64,000 nucleotides of DNA from an uncultured Pelagibacteraceae bacterium (GTDB lineage: Bacteria > Pseudomonadota > Alphaproteobacteria > Pelagibacterales > Pelagibacteraceae): NCBI GenBank assembly GCA_902581775.1, contig CACHPJ010000002.1, forward strand, positions 27,135-91,134, written 5' to 3'. Below the pieces are notes generated by a model. The model searched no databases. It had not been told where the DNA came from and saw nothing but the letters and a program-made list of their open reading frames with translations. This document shows positions 46,583-57,228 of the stretch, in pieces; within the stretch, counting starts at the first letter, position 1; every line of letters starts with the position of its first letter. A program made the position numbers and the translations under genes.

Positions 46583-48268
46583 ATGAATAAAATCAAATCT
46601 GACATTGAAATAGCGAGAGCGGCAAATATAAAACCAATTAACGAAATTTTAAAAAAATTTAATATTTCAGATGACCCCTTTAATTTTAGTCCAATGGGAC
46701 GCCATATAGCAAAATTAAATTTAAACTATATTGACTCTCTCAAAGAAAAAAAAAGCAATCTAATATTAGTAACTGCAATAACGCCAACACCTGCTGGAGA
46801 AGGAAAAACAACTACTTCAGTTGGATTAAATGACGCCCTAAATAAAATTGGTAAACAATCAATAGTCTGTTTACGAGAACCAAGTTTAGGACCTTCTTTT
46901 GGAATGAAAGGAGGCGCAGCGGGAGGTGGATATGCGCAAGTTATACCAATGGAACAGATTAACCTACATTTTACAGGTGATTTTCATGCAATTACGTCTG
47001 CGCATAATTTACTTTCTGCTTTGTTAGACAATCATATTTACTGGGGAAATAAATTAAATATAGATCCTAAAAATATAGTTTGGAAACGAGTTTTAGATCT
47101 TAATGATCGTTCCCTTAGAAAAATAGAAATTAACTTAGAAAAATTAAAAGCTAATACACCAAGAAATGATAGTTTTGATATTACTGTTGCTTCAGAGGTA
47201 ATGGCAATTTTCTGTTTATCAAACAGCGTAGAAGAACTACAAGAAAAAATTGGCAATATCACTGTTGCCTATTCAAAAGATAAAAAACCTATATACGCAA
47301 AAGATTTGAAAGCTCAAGGCCCGATGACAGTACTACTTAAAGAGGCTGTGAGGCCTAACGTTGTACAAACACTTGAAAATAATTTAGCCATTATTCATGG
47401 AGGACCATTTGCAAATATTGCTCATGGATGCAATTCAATTCTTGCAACAAAAACTGCTTTAAAATTATCTGAATACGTTGTTACAGAAGCAGGTTTTGGA
47501 GCTGACCTTGGAGCTGAAAAATTTTTAAACATTAAATGTCGAAAAGCTGGAATTAAACCAAGCTGTGTAGTTCTTGTAGCAACAATAAGAGCTTTAAAAA
47601 TGCATGGTGGAGTAGAAAAAGAGAATTTAAAAGATGAAAATACCGACGCTCTTAAAAAAGGGCTACCAAATCTTGAAAGACACATTGAGAATATAAAAAA
47701 ATTTGGCTTAAACGTAATCGTAGCAATTAATAATTTTATTACTGATACTGAAAACGAAGTGAAGATAATCAAAGATCACTGTACAAAACTTGGAGTGAAA
47801 GTAAGTCTGTGCACTCATTGGGCAGATGGAGGGAGCGGAACTGAAGATTTAGCTAATAATGTTATTGAATTATGCGAAAAAAGTGACAAAAATAAATTTA
47901 AGTATCTATATTCAGATGATAATCCAATTCTTGAAAAAATAGAAAAAATTGCAAAAAAAATTTATAAAGCTAAAGGGATAGAGGTAGATGAAAAAACTAA
48001 AGATCACATTAAAAAATTAGAGCACGCAGGATTTAAAAAATTTCCGGTCTGTATTGCAAAAACACAATATAGTTTTTCTACAGATCCAAAATTAAAAGGA
48101 GCTCCATCAGATCATACGTTAGCTGTTAGGGAAGTCAGATTATCTAGTGGAGCAGAATTTTTAGTTGTTGTTTGCGGATCTATAATGACCATGCCAGGAC
48201 TCCCAAAAGTACCTACAGCTGAGAATATTAAATTAAATAAAAAAGGTGAGATCGAAGGATTATTTTAA
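46583..48268 (+). CDS. fhs: Formate-tetrahydrofolate ligase
   Basis: Makes 10-formyl-THF from formate, ATP and THF. The 561-residue product has the P-loop [34 protein letters not shown], and the [16 protein letters not shown] block. The frame is open upstream into tRNA-Phe; the ATG at 46583 gives the usual [11 protein letters not shown] start and follows AAGGGA (46573-46578). It faces an NAD-dependent formate dehydrogenase gene whose 3' end overlaps by 4 bases, so assimilation and oxidation of formate are encoded side by side. Confidence 0.96.
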   Translation: MNKIKSDIEIARAANIKPINEILKKFNISDDPFNFSPMGRHIAKLNLNYIDSLKEKKSNLILVTAITPTPAGEGKTTTSVGLNDALNKIGKQSIVCLREPSLGPSFGMKGGAAGGGYAQVIPMEQINLHFTGDFHAITSAHNLLSALLDNHIYWGNKLNIDPKNIVWKRVLDLNDRSLRKIEINLEKLKANTPRNDSFDITVASEVMAIFCLSNSVEELQEKIGNITVAYSKDKKPIYAKDLKAQGPMTVLLKEAVRPNVVQTLENNLAIIHGGPFANIAHGCNSILATKTALKLSEYVVTEAGFGADLGAEKFLNIKCRKAGIKPSCVVLVATIRALKMHGGVEKENLKDENTDALKKGLPNLERHIENIKKFGLNVIVAINNFITDTENEVKIIKDHCTKLGVKVSLCTHWADGGSGTEDLANNVIELCEKSDKNKFKYLYSDDNPILEKIEKIAKKIYKAKGIEVDEKTKDHIKKLEHAGFKKFPVCIAKTQYSFSTDPKLKGAPSDHTLAVREVRLSSGAEFLVVVCGSIMTMPGLPKVPTAENIKLNKKGEIEGLF

Positions 48269-49467
48269 TTATTTTTTTTATATTTTGCTGCTTCTTCTGA
48301 TCCACCCGTAGCGCTTCCTTTACTATAAGAATGGGCACCCATTCCTGCAAGTTGACCATTCTGAACGATTAAATAAGGATCTCTAATTGGTTTTTTGTCA
48401 AAAAAACATTCAAGAATTTCTCTTACTCCTGCAGCGTATCTATATTGAGCTGACAAAGATGTTCCAGAAGTATGTGGGGTCATTCCGTGATTAGGCATTG
48501 ATCTCCAAGCGTGATCATTTGGTGCTGGCTGAGGAAACCACACATCTCCTGCGTATCCACTTAGTTGACCAGATTTAAGAGCTTTAGCTATAGCTTCTCT
48601 ATTACAAATTTTTCCTCTTGCTGTATTAACGATATAAGCACCTTTTTTCATCTTACTTATTAATTTATCATCAAACAAATTTTCTGTTTCAGGATGAAGA
48701 GGACAATTAATTGTAACAACATCACAAACTTTAACCAAAGACTCAACTGATTCATGAAATGTAAGACTTAATTCTTTTTCAACTGAGTCTGGTAATTTGT
48801 GTCTATCGAAATAATGCAGGTGAACATCAAATGGTTTCATTTTTCTTAGCGCATCTAAACCAATACGGCCAGCAGCAACTGTTCCAATATGCATACCTTC
48901 TACATCGTATGATCTTTGAACTGCATCAGCAATGTTCCAACCGCCTGCTTTTACGATTGCATGTTGGTTATGATAGTCTCTAACTAAAGATAAAATCATC
49001 ATCACAATGTGTTCAGCTACTGATCTTGAGTTACAATAAGTAACTTCAACCACGTCGATTTTCTTATCCATAGCAGCTTGTAAATCAACATGATCAGATC
49101 CAATTCCAGCAGTAATTGCCATTTTCAAATTTTTTGCTGTCTCTATTTTTTCTCTTGTTAAATAATAAGGCCAAAAAGGTTGAGATATAACTATATCGGC
49201 ATCCACAAGTTCTTTGTCGGCTTTACAGCCTTTTGCATCTTTATCTGAAGTTACTACTAATGTATGGCCTTTTGACTCTAAAAATTTTCTTAAACCTAAT
49301 TCCCCCGAAACACATCCTAACAATTCTCCAGGATTAAAATCTATTCCTTTAGGCGTAGGTAGTGTCATTCCATCAGGATATTTATTTAATTTTGGTAAAT
49401 TAGATAAAGGATAGCTTTTAGGCATACCACCTTTCGGATCGTCATATAAAACGCAAAGAATTTTCAT
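48265..49467 (-). CDS. fdh: NAD-dependent formate dehydrogenase
   Basis: A cofactor-free D-2-hydroxyacid dehydrogenase-type enzyme oxidising formate to CO2 with NAD. The start [14 protein letters not shown] (ATG at 49467, 12 codons inside the open frame), [12 protein letters not shown] (NAD-binding loop), the [12 protein letters not shown] block and the catalytic His in [18 protein letters not shown] match the Pseudomonas-type enzyme. The roughly 400-residue length is also typical. No molybdenum-type dehydrogenase is seen. It gives NADH and disposes of formate from C1 oxidation. Confidence 0.93.
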   Translation of the reverse strand: MKILCVLYDDPKGGMPKSYPLSNLPKLNKYPDGMTLPTPKGIDFNPGELLGCVSGELGLRKFLESKGHTLVVTSDKDAKGCKADKELVDADIVISQPFWPYYLTREKIETAKNLKMAITAGIGSDHVDLQAAMDKKIDVVEVTYCNSRSVAEHIVMMILSLVRDYHNQHAIVKAGGWNIADAVQRSYDVEGMHIGTVAAGRIGLDALRKMKPFDVHLHYFDRHKLPDSVEKELSLTFHESVESLVKVCDVVTINCPLHPETENLFDDKLISKMKKGAYIVNTARGKICNREAIAKALKSGQLSGYAGDVWFPQPAPNDHAWRSMPNHGMTPHTSGTSLSAQYRYAAGVREILECFFDKKPIRDPYLIVQNGQLAGMGAHSYSKGSATGGSEEAAKYKKNN

Positions 49468-49598
49468 CAAAGTTATTTGACTATTATAAGTTGTCAAAGT
49501 CAAACTCTTCTTATACTTATTTTAAGCCTCTTTTTATTTAAATATTCTATACAATTTTGACCAATTGATAAAATTTCTTGATAGTCTAATTTAACTTT

Positions 49599-51020
49599 AT
49601 GAAAAGCAATCCCGCAGTATTTTGGCTTAGACAAGACTTTAGAACTTTAAGAAATAATGCGTTATCTTATGCTTCAAATAATCATGACTACGTATCAGCT
49701 ATTTACATATTTAAAAAAAAAGATTTTGAAAAAAAAAGGGAAGCTCAAAAGTGGTGGATACATGAATCTTTAAAGAACTTTAAAACAGAATTAGATAAGT
49801 TAAATATAAATCTAGAAATAATCAATCTTGATTCTTATCAAAATTTTTTTGAAAAATATTCAAAAAATCATGTCTCATTTTATTGGAATAAAATCTATGA
49901 ACCAAATTTTTTAAGTTTTGATGAAAAAATTTCCAAATATCTTCAAGAAAAAAATATAAATTTTAAGATTTTTAAAGGTAATATTCTTAATGAATATAAA
50001 GAAGTCACTAAAAAAGACAACACACCTTTTAAAGTTTTTACACCTTTTTGGAATACTGCCGAACCTATTTATTTAAAAAAAGAATTCAGAAAAGAAATTC
50101 CACTTAAAAAAACAGTTAAAAAAATTAAAATTTTAGATACTTCATATAAAATAGAAGATGTTCTGCCAAAGGAAAAATGGTTTCAAAAATTCAAAAATTA
50201 CTGGGACCCAAGTGAAAAAAAGGGACTAGAGCTTTTAAATAATTTTGTAAAAATAAGAATTAAAGATTATGGAGAAAATAGAGATATTCCAGGCGTCGAA
50301 GGCACATCTAAAATTTCACCTTATTTATCTCATGGACAAATAAGTGTAGAAACAGCTTGGGAAATTTGTGAAAAAGTAAAAAACAAGAGCAGAGGATACA
50401 GAAAATATGTAAATGAGCTAGGATGGAGAGAATTTAGCCATAGCCTTATAAATTACTTTCCCAATATGCTAAAAGGTAATTTAAGAAAAGAATTTGATAA
50501 ATTTCCTTGGGTGAAAAATAGTAAACATTTAAAAGCTTGGAAAAGTGGATTAACAGGATATCCTATTGTTGATGCAGGTATGAGAGAGCTTTATGAAACT
50601 GGGTGGATGCATAATAGACTCAGAATGATAACAGGTTCTTTTTTAGTAAAACACCTTAGAATTCATTGGATGGAAGGTGAAAAACATTTCAGAAATTGTT
50701 TATTAGATTTTAACGAAGCAAATAATGTTGCTGGATGGCAATGGATTGCAGGCTGTGGTGCAGATGCCGCGCCTTATTTTAGAATTTTTAATCCAATTTT
50801 ACAGGGTGAAAAATTTGATAAAGAAGGAAACTATGTAAAGAAATGGATCCCAGAATTAAAAAATATTCCAAAAGAATTTATTCATAAACCTTGGGAAATG
50901 AATGATAAAGTTCAAATTAACTTTAAAATAAAAATTGGAAAAGATTATCCTAGTCCATTAGTTGATCATTCAAAAGCAAGACAGGAAGCTTTACAAGCTT
51001 TTAGCAAGATAAAAAAATAA
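49599..51020 (+). CDS. phrB: Deoxyribodipyrimidine photolyase
   Basis: Light-driven repair of UV-induced pyrimidine dimers. The 473 residues include the N-terminal photolyase antenna domain (FWLRQDFRTLRNNALSYA) and the C-terminal FAD-binding domain with WMHNRLRMITGSFLVKHL, NNVAGWQWIAGCGADAAPYFRIFNP. The usual length is about 470. It is transcribed from a 95-base spacer shared with the fdh gene. Its presence fits life in sunlit surface water. A cryptochrome or 6-4 photolyase function is possible but less likely. Confidence 0.93.
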   Translation: MKSNPAVFWLRQDFRTLRNNALSYASNNHDYVSAIYIFKKKDFEKKREAQKWWIHESLKNFKTELDKLNINLEIINLDSYQNFFEKYSKNHVSFYWNKIYEPNFLSFDEKISKYLQEKNINFKIFKGNILNEYKEVTKKDNTPFKVFTPFWNTAEPIYLKKEFRKEIPLKKTVKKIKILDTSYKIEDVLPKEKWFQKFKNYWDPSEKKGLELLNNFVKIRIKDYGENRDIPGVEGTSKISPYLSHGQISVETAWEICEKVKNKSRGYRKYVNELGWREFSHSLINYFPNMLKGNLRKEFDKFPWVKNSKHLKAWKSGLTGYPIVDAGMRELYETGWMHNRLRMITGSFLVKHLRIHWMEGEKHFRNCLLDFNEANNVAGWQWIAGCGADAAPYFRIFNPILQGEKFDKEGNYVKKWIPELKNIPKEFIHKPWEMNDKVQINFKIKIGKDYPSPLVDHSKARQEALQAFSKIKK

Positions 51021-51021
51021 A

Positions 51022-51510
51022 CTATTTACTTTCTATAACTTTTTTTAACTCTTGATATTCTTCACAATTACAGTTTTTTAATACTTCAAGTCTTTCTTTA
51101 GCCAACCCAAGTCTATTTGTTTGAACATATAGTTCACCGAGATACTCATTGATTCCGCTGTGATCAGGTTTAATTTTCAGTCCAGCATTATAAAACTTTT
51201 CAGCCTCATCAAATTTTCCTATCTTTCTCAGAGTGAAACCAAGATAATTTAAAACATCAGGATTATTTCTGTCAGTTTTATAGGATTGTTCAAATTTTTC
51301 TAATGCTTTAGTGTATAATTTATTAGCTTTTTCAATTTTATTTTTCTTCTCTAATTTATTTGCACGTAAAACAATTTTTTTTCCTTCGGAATAAGAGTCC
51401 ATATAATTTTCGCTACTATCATTTCCCGCAGCCAATGAAAAATTTGAATATTGATAAAAAATAGAAGCAACAAATAAAACAAAAATTGTTTTTTTTATTG
51501 AATAATGCAT
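51022..51510 (-). CDS. Exported tetratricopeptide-repeat protein
   Basis: A 162-residue protein with a signal peptide (KKTIFVLFVASIFYQYSNFSLAAG) and at least two TPR-type helical repeats, seen as PDVLNYLGFTLRKIGKFDEAEKFYNAGLKIKPDH. TPRs mediate protein-protein contact; the partner is not evident. A short C-terminal segment carries two Cys residues (NCNCEE). It is transcribed from the 53-base spacer behind secA and ends 1 base from phrB. Confidence 0.8.
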   Translation of the reverse strand: MHYSIKKTIFVLFVASIFYQYSNFSLAAGNDSSENYMDSYSEGKKIVLRANKLEKKNKIEKANKLYTKALEKFEQSYKTDRNNPDVLNYLGFTLRKIGKFDEAEKFYNAGLKIKPDHSGINEYLGELYVQTNRLGLAKERLEVLKNCNCEEYQELKKVIESK

Positions 51511-51563
51511 ATTTAAATTTAATACATTTTTTTAGTATCAAACAATAGTAATTAAGTCACACC

Positions 51564-54071
51564 TCAAACAGAACCATGACAGTGCTTATATTTTTTTCCC
51601 GATCCACAAGGGCATTTGTCGTTTCTTCCAATTTTTTTTGATTTAATAGTCTTTTCTTCCTTAGGCACTTCTTTTTCGTTAGAAACTACAATGTTTAAAT
51701 TAAATAAAAATTTTATTAAATCAATTTTTATTTTTTCTAAGAGATCTTCAAATAGTCTAAAGGCTTCTTTTTTAAATTCTGATAGAGGATCTTTTTGTCC
51801 GTAGCTTCTTAAACCTATAACCTGTCTTAGTTGCTCCAAATACTGTAAATGGGCACGCCAAGAAAAATCTATAATTTGTAGAAATATTTTTCTCTCTAAA
51901 TCGTTATTCTGATTATCACCAATTGTTTTAATTCTTTCACTTTTTTTATTATCAAAAACTTTTTTTATTTCATTTGAAAAAAAAGCTTGATCTTTGTTTG
52001 CGAGACTTAATAACTCTTCATCACTAAATACATTTCCAATTATATTTTTTGTAGATGTTAGATAGACTTTTTTATCATTAGATTTTTCATAATCTAATTT
52101 TAAACTAACCAAAATCCCAACAATTTCCTCAAAAAAATCATTAATTACAGAGGGAGTGTTATAATTTTTCAAAATTTTAAGTCTTTGGCTGAATATAACT
52201 TTTCTTTGATCATTCATTACATCATCAAACTTTATTAATGTTTTTCTTATATCGAAATTTCTTCCCTCGACTTTTTTTTGTGCTCTCTCCATTGCCTTAT
52301 TAATCCAAGGGTGATCGATAGACTCATTTTTTTTTAATCCAAGTTTCTTTAATACCCCATCAATTGAGTCACCTCCGAAAATTCTCATTAATTCATCTTG
52401 TAAGCTAATAAAAAATATTGAGCTACCTGGATCTCCTTGTCTTCCAGATCTTCCACGTAACTGGTTGTCTATTCTTCTACTTTCGTGCCTTTCAGTACCG
52501 ACTATAAAAAGACCCCCTAATTCTTTTACTTTTTTTTTATCTAAATCTACATTACCTCCAAGTTTAATATCCGTACCTCTACCTGCCATATTTGTAGCAA
52601 TAGTAATTGCTCCAGGTCGTCCAGCCTCAGCAATTATTTTTGCTTCTTGTTCATGGTGTTTAGCATTCAAAACACTATGTAAGATCTTTTTATTATTTAA
52701 TATTTCGGAAATTTTTTCTGATTTTTCAATACTGGTGGTTCCAACTAATACCGGCTGCTTTTTTTTCTGACATTCAATAATCTTTTCTGTTATAGCATTG
52801 TGTTTTTCTTCTTCAGTTCTAAATATTTGATCATTATAATCTCTTCTAATCATTTTTTTGTTTGTTGGAATAGAAACAACATTTAATTTATAAATATCAA
52901 AGAATTCTTCAGCTTCGGTTATGGCAGTTCCCGTCATACCTGATAATTTTTTATAAAGTCTAAAATAATTTTGATAAGTAATAGAAGCTAAAGTTTGATT
53001 CTCTTCTTGAATTTCAACATTTTCTTTTGCCTCAATAGCCTGATGCAAGCCATCTGAAAATCTTCGTCCACCTAAAACTCTTCCAGTAAATTCGTCAATA
53101 ATTTGAACTTTGTTGTCCCTAACAATATAATCTGTATCATTTTTAAAAAGAAAATTTGCTTTTAAGGCTTGATTAATATGATGAACAAGGTCTAAATTTT
53201 TAGGATCATAAAAATTATTATTCTTCAAAAGACCTTTTTGAATAGATAATTTTTCAATTTTATCTATTCCAATATCTGTTAAAATTGCATTTTTGTTTTT
53301 TTCATCAAGTTCAAAATCTTCCTTTTGTAGTTTTTTGATAAATTCATTTGACATTATGTAAAGGTTACTTTTATCATCAACCCGTCCTGATATGACTAGT
53401 GGAGTTCTAGATTCATCAATTAATATACTGTCAACCTCATCAACAATACAATAATTGTGACCTCGTTGTACCATTTCAGAAACATCATATTTCATATTAT
53501 CTCTTAAATAATCAAAACCTAACTCATTATTTGTTGCGTAAGTAATATCGAAATTATAATTTTTTTTTCTATCAGCGTCGCTTAAATCGTTTGTGATACA
53601 ACCGGTTTTTAGTCCTAAAAAATCAAAAACTTCTCCCATCCATTGAGAGTCTCTTTTTGCAAGATAGTCATTTACTGTAACAATATGAACACCTTTACCC
53701 TGAAGGCTGTTTAAAAAAGCTGGTAAAGTAGAAACCAGAGTTTTTCCTTCACCTGTTTTCATTTCAGATATTTTTCCTGAATGAAGAATTATTCCCCCGA
53801 GCAATTGAACGTCATAATGACGTTCTCCCAAAGTTCTCTTGGCAGCCTCTCTTACAAGTGCAAAACTTTCAGGCAAAACATCATCTAATTTTCTTCCTTT
53901 AGAAATTGAACTTTTTAAAATACTAGTCTTTTCTTTAAATTCGTTGTCTTTAAGTAATGCAATAGAGGGCTCAAGATCATTGATTGCTTTAATAAGAGGT
54001 TTTATTTTATCTAATTCTTGTTGATTACCGCTTTTAAATATTTTACTTAATGTTTTCGTAAATAAATTCAT
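51564..54071 (-). CDS. secA: Preprotein translocase ATPase SecA
   Basis: The motor of Sec protein export across the inner membrane. The 835 residues include Walker A in MKTGEGKTLVSTL, Walker B in VDEVDSILIDESRTPL, the TNMAGRGTDIKLGG and LRGRSGRQGDPGSS helicase motifs, and the C-terminal zinc-binding tail CPCGSGKKYKHCHG that contacts SecB and ribosomes. The length is a little under the usual 900, as in other streamlined genomes. It is divergent from argJ across 44 bases, which is very little room for two promoters. Confidence 0.97.
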   Translation of the reverse strand: MNLFTKTLSKIFKSGNQQELDKIKPLIKAINDLEPSIALLKDNEFKEKTSILKSSISKGRKLDDVLPESFALVREAAKRTLGERHYDVQLLGGIILHSGKISEMKTGEGKTLVSTLPAFLNSLQGKGVHIVTVNDYLAKRDSQWMGEVFDFLGLKTGCITNDLSDADRKKNYNFDITYATNNELGFDYLRDNMKYDVSEMVQRGHNYCIVDEVDSILIDESRTPLVISGRVDDKSNLYIMSNEFIKKLQKEDFELDEKNKNAILTDIGIDKIEKLSIQKGLLKNNNFYDPKNLDLVHHINQALKANFLFKNDTDYIVRDNKVQIIDEFTGRVLGGRRFSDGLHQAIEAKENVEIQEENQTLASITYQNYFRLYKKLSGMTGTAITEAEEFFDIYKLNVVSIPTNKKMIRRDYNDQIFRTEEEKHNAITEKIIECQKKKQPVLVGTTSIEKSEKISEILNNKKILHSVLNAKHHEQEAKIIAEAGRPGAITIATNMAGRGTDIKLGGNVDLDKKKVKELGGLFIVGTERHESRRIDNQLRGRSGRQGDPGSSIFFISLQDELMRIFGGDSIDGVLKKLGLKKNESIDHPWINKAMERAQKKVEGRNFDIRKTLIKFDDVMNDQRKVIFSQRLKILKNYNTPSVINDFFEEIVGILVSLKLDYEKSNDKKVYLTSTKNIIGNVFSDEELLSLANKDQAFFSNEIKKVFDNKKSERIKTIGDNQNNDLERKIFLQIIDFSWRAHLQYLEQLRQVIGLRSYGQKDPLSEFKKEAFRLFEDLLEKIKIDLIKFLFNLNIVVSNEKEVPKEEKTIKSKKIGRNDKCPCGSGKKYKHCHGSV

Positions 54072-54115
54072 TATATTGGTATATATGTATTTATAACTTA
54101 AATTAAATAGTAATT

Positions 54116-55420
54116 ATGACAATAAATCTAAAAAACTTCTTTAACGAGAAATCTAAATTATCAAGAATAGGTGAATTTCAAGAACTTAAACCTCTCGATG
54201 GTCTTGAGGTATCATCGATATCGGCAGATCTTTATAACAATGGTAGAGATGACTTAGCTCTTTTTTATTTTAAAGAAGGGGCAAATTATGCATCAGTTAC
54301 AACTACCAGCAGCATCAAATCAGAGACCATTATTTGGAATCAAAAATCAAACAAAAAATCAATAAAAGCATTATTGGTCAATACCAAAAACGCAAATACA
54401 TTTACAGGTAAAGAAGGCTTGGAGAGTCTTGACATGATCTCTAAAAATTTATCAAGAATTTTAACCTTAAGAGAAAGTAAAAAAAAGGAGGGAATTTCCG
54501 AAACTGTAAAGATAAAAGATTTAATTTTTGCATCAACAGGTGTTATCGGTGAGAAATTTCCAGTTGAAAAAATAAATAATAATCTTCAAGAACTAGTAAA
54601 TAAACTAAGAGACGATCAAAATAAATTAATTTGGATAAAAACTGCATCAGCAATAATGACAACGGATACAAAACCTAAATTAGCATATGAAGAAATAACC
54701 ATAGGAAATAAAATAATAAAACTCGCGGGAGTTGCTAAGGGAGCAGGTATGATATCACCAAATCTTGGCACTATGCTCTCATTTATTTTTACGGATGCTG
54801 ATATTGCTTCAAATTTATTAAAAACTTTATTAAAAAAAGTTCTTCCCACAACTTTTAATGCAATCACAGTTGATAGCGATCAATCTACTAATGATATGGT
54901 AAGTTTGTTTGCTACTAAAAAAATAAAGATAGGTCAAAATAGAAATTTAACTGATCCTGTAATTCAAAAATTTGAGCTAGCTTTAAAAAAATTATGTTTA
55001 AATCTTGCAAAACAAATTGTAGTGGATGGAGAGGGAGCAAAAAAGTTTATTACAGTTAAAGTTTTAAATTCAAAATCTCTAACAAGTGCAAAAAAAGTAG
55101 CTTTCGCCGTAGCTAATTCTCCTTTAGTAAAAACTGCAGTCGCGGGAGAAGATCCTAATTGGGGAAGAGTAATTATGGGAATTGGAAAATCTGGTGAAAT
55201 AATTGACAATGAAAAAATAGTAATTAAGTTTGGAGAGTTTACAGTAGCGGAAAAAGGTAAAATTTCTATGACTTACGATGAAAAAAATTTAAAAGAATAT
55301 ATGAAGTGGGACTCCATACTTATTGAAATTAACTTAAATCAGGGAAGCGATACTTTTGAATGCTATACTTGTGACTTTACTCATGACTATATTGATATCA
55401 ATGCTGATTATAGAAATTGA
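54116..55420 (+). CDS. argJ: Ornithine/glutamate N-acetyltransferase
   Basis: Catalyses the acetyl-recycling step of arginine synthesis (and possibly acetylglutamate synthase activity). The 434 residues show the ASTGVIGEKFPVEKI, VAKGAGMISPN and NAITVDSDQSTND blocks, the last close to the autoproteolytic Thr nucleophile, plus VAGEDPNWGRVIMGIG. It complements argB elsewhere in the window, giving the cyclic arginine pathway. It ends 1 base from the convergent GT2 gene. Confidence 0.95.
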   Translation: MTINLKNFFNEKSKLSRIGEFQELKPLDGLEVSSISADLYNNGRDDLALFYFKEGANYASVTTTSSIKSETIIWNQKSNKKSIKALLVNTKNANTFTGKEGLESLDMISKNLSRILTLRESKKKEGISETVKIKDLIFASTGVIGEKFPVEKINNNLQELVNKLRDDQNKLIWIKTASAIMTTDTKPKLAYEEITIGNKIIKLAGVAKGAGMISPNLGTMLSFIFTDADIASNLLKTLLKKVLPTTFNAITVDSDQSTNDMVSLFATKKIKIGQNRNLTDPVIQKFELALKKLCLNLAKQIVVDGEGAKKFITVKVLNSKSLTSAKKVAFAVANSPLVKTAVAGEDPNWGRVIMGIGKSGEIIDNEKIVIKFGEFTVAEKGKISMTYDEKNLKEYMKWDSILIEINLNQGSDTFECYTCDFTHDYIDINADYRN

Positions 55421-55421
55421 A

Positions 55422-56066
55422 TTAACTAAAAAGCAATCTAAATATATTAAATATCTTTAAATTTACATTTATTGATCCACCAACTCTGGGATTTCTGGAT
55501 CTAATTTTATTTAATTTAATTCTGTAATTAGTTATTTTAAAATTTCGAGTCATAAAAATCTTTATTATATCTACCAAAAAATAATCAATATGAATTAAAT
55601 GAATAATTTTTTTAAGTTTTTTAAAATCATAAAGTTTAAAACCTGTCAAAGGATCTTTTATTTTATATTTTTTAAAAAAAAGATATGACAAAAGTTTTTC
55701 AATATTTCTTACAAGATTTGAACGATTACAAATAATTAAATCAAAGCTTTCTTTATCTTGCAAAATTAATAATTTATTTATATCTTTAATTTTGTGCTCA
55801 CCATCAGCATCAAAAGTTATTACATTTTTTATATTCGATGAATTTTTTTTTAAATATGTAAATGCTTTAATTAAAGATTTTTCATAACCCAGGTTATTAT
55901 TATTTGATATAAAGTTTATTTTATTTTTTATCAAAAATTTTTTTGTTCCATCCGTTGAACCATCATCAATTACAATAAATTTATACTTTGGGCTTTTATG
56001 TTTAACAATTTTCTTTAATGATGAAAGTTCATTGAAAGAAGGGATTACAACTATATTTTTAGGCAT
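55422..56066 (-). CDS. Family 2 glycosyltransferase, DPM1-like
   Basis: A 214-residue GT-A enzyme with VVIPSFNELSSLKKI, the IDDGSTDGTKKF loop and a FDADGEH metal-binding motif. These resemble dolichyl/undecaprenyl-phosphate sugar transferases, and a DPLTGFKLYDF block is present near the C-terminus. No membrane segments are present beyond a weakly hydrophobic end. It overlaps the sialic-acid-synthase-like gene by 16 bases, suggesting the same surface-glycan pathway. Confidence 0.85.
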   Translation of the reverse strand: MPKNIVVIPSFNELSSLKKIVKHKSPKYKFIVIDDGSTDGTKKFLIKNKINFISNNNNLGYEKSLIKAFTYLKKNSSNIKNVITFDADGEHKIKDINKLLILQDKESFDLIICNRSNLVRNIEKLLSYLFFKKYKIKDPLTGFKLYDFKKLKKIIHLIHIDYFLVDIIKIFMTRNFKITNYRIKLNKIRSRNPRVGGSINVNLKIFNIFRLLFS

Positions 56067-57119
56067 TTTTTTGTTACTAAATCACCCTTCGTCATTTTTT
56101 TTTTATATTTCTTTCCAAAAAATTTATGAATTTCAAATATATCTAATGAATTTTTTGGGCAAGGTCTTAAAATATCTATATGGTTTTCACTAAATTTTTC
56201 ATTAGGAAAAACATTCTTATTTAACCAAACTCCTCTTCTTTGAATAATACTGGATTCTTTTTCATTAAATTCAATTTTTTTAATTCCATCACCCATTGAA
56301 CTTTCTAATATTCTTGTATCTTCTACCATTTTTTTCCAAGTATCAGGATTTAGTGAAAATTTGTGATCTGGTCCATTCCTAAAGTTAGAGTCTGTAAAAT
56401 GTTTTTCTATAACCTGAGCACCTAAACATACACTGCCCAAAACACTCACATGTCCTGGTGTATGATCGCTTAAACCTAAAACAACCTTTTTTCCAAAAAT
56501 TTTTTTATAAGTTTTTAAAACTTTTAAGTTCAAAAATTTAAAGTTATCATTAGAGTTAGTATAATTTGTGTTACACTGCATTAATATTAAGTTTTTATTT
56601 ATTCTTAAAATTTCTTTCACAGCTTTTTTGACTTCTGCTAAAGAGGAGGCTCCAGTTGCTAAAATTACGGGTTTTTTCTTTTTTGCAATCTTATTAATTA
56701 TTTTTTTCCAAGTAATATCTCCAGATCCAATTTTGTAAGCGCAAATATATTTAAAAACTTCATCAACATATTTTAAATCATAAGGAGCAGTCATAAAATC
56801 AATTCCAAATTTCTTACATTCTTTTTTTTAAGACAGGTGTCCATTTAGGATTAATGCTCGCTTTTTTATAAACTTGGAAAACCCCAGATCTCCATTTAGA
56901 TTGATGACTTAATTTACCAATTTTTTTAAATCCTAAATCACTTACGATTGTTTCTGCTTTAAAGTGTTGAAATTTTGCAGCGTCTGCTCCAGCCAACGCA
57001 CATAACTTTATAAGTTTTTTTGCTCTTTTGAGACTTCCATCATGATTAGCTGCAATATCAGCAATAAAGTATGTTTTAGAAAATTTTTTAGTTCTTTTTT
57101 TTAAAAAATTATTATTCAT
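56051..57119 (-). pseudogene. neuB: NeuB/PseI-like N-acylneuraminate synthase, frameshifted
   Basis: Two minus-strand frames form one gene. The N-terminal frame (57119-56814) reads FIADIAANHDGSLKRAKKLI, GADAAKFQHF and ends PVLKKRM then stop. The second frame (stop at 56051) continues FMTAPYDLKYVDEVF, KIGSGDITWKKII, VILATGASS, LGLSDHTPGH and a C-terminal SAF domain (SIIQRRGVWLNKNVFPNEKF). With 7 instead of 8 A's in the tract at 56822-56829, the frame would read ...LKKECKKFGIDFMTAPYDL and be continuous, about 356 residues, matching the family length. It would condense PEP with an N-acyl sugar to a nonulosonic acid. Frameshift may be real, an assembly error, or a slippage site. Confidence 0.85.
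56822..56829 (-). other. A8 tract at the neuB frameshift
   Basis: Eight consecutive T's on the plus strand, i.e. eight A's in the mRNA, at the exact point where the two NeuB frames would join. One fewer base restores the reading frame. A/T homopolymers of this length are common in this AT-rich window, so the tract alone is not remarkable; the position is. Confidence 0.8.
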
Positions 57120-57228
57120 TTGTTAAGATAAGGGTTTTTAACATAATTTTAAATAAATTAGCATTATTTTATCACTATTGAAAATTTGTAATTTAATACC
57201 TATTATCATAGCAAAGTATTTTATTTTA

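Noticed and set aside
49214..49414. Plus-strand ORF opposite the formate dehydrogenase gene
   Set aside because: It lies fully inside the well-supported dehydrogenase gene in the antisense direction and has no recognisable motif.
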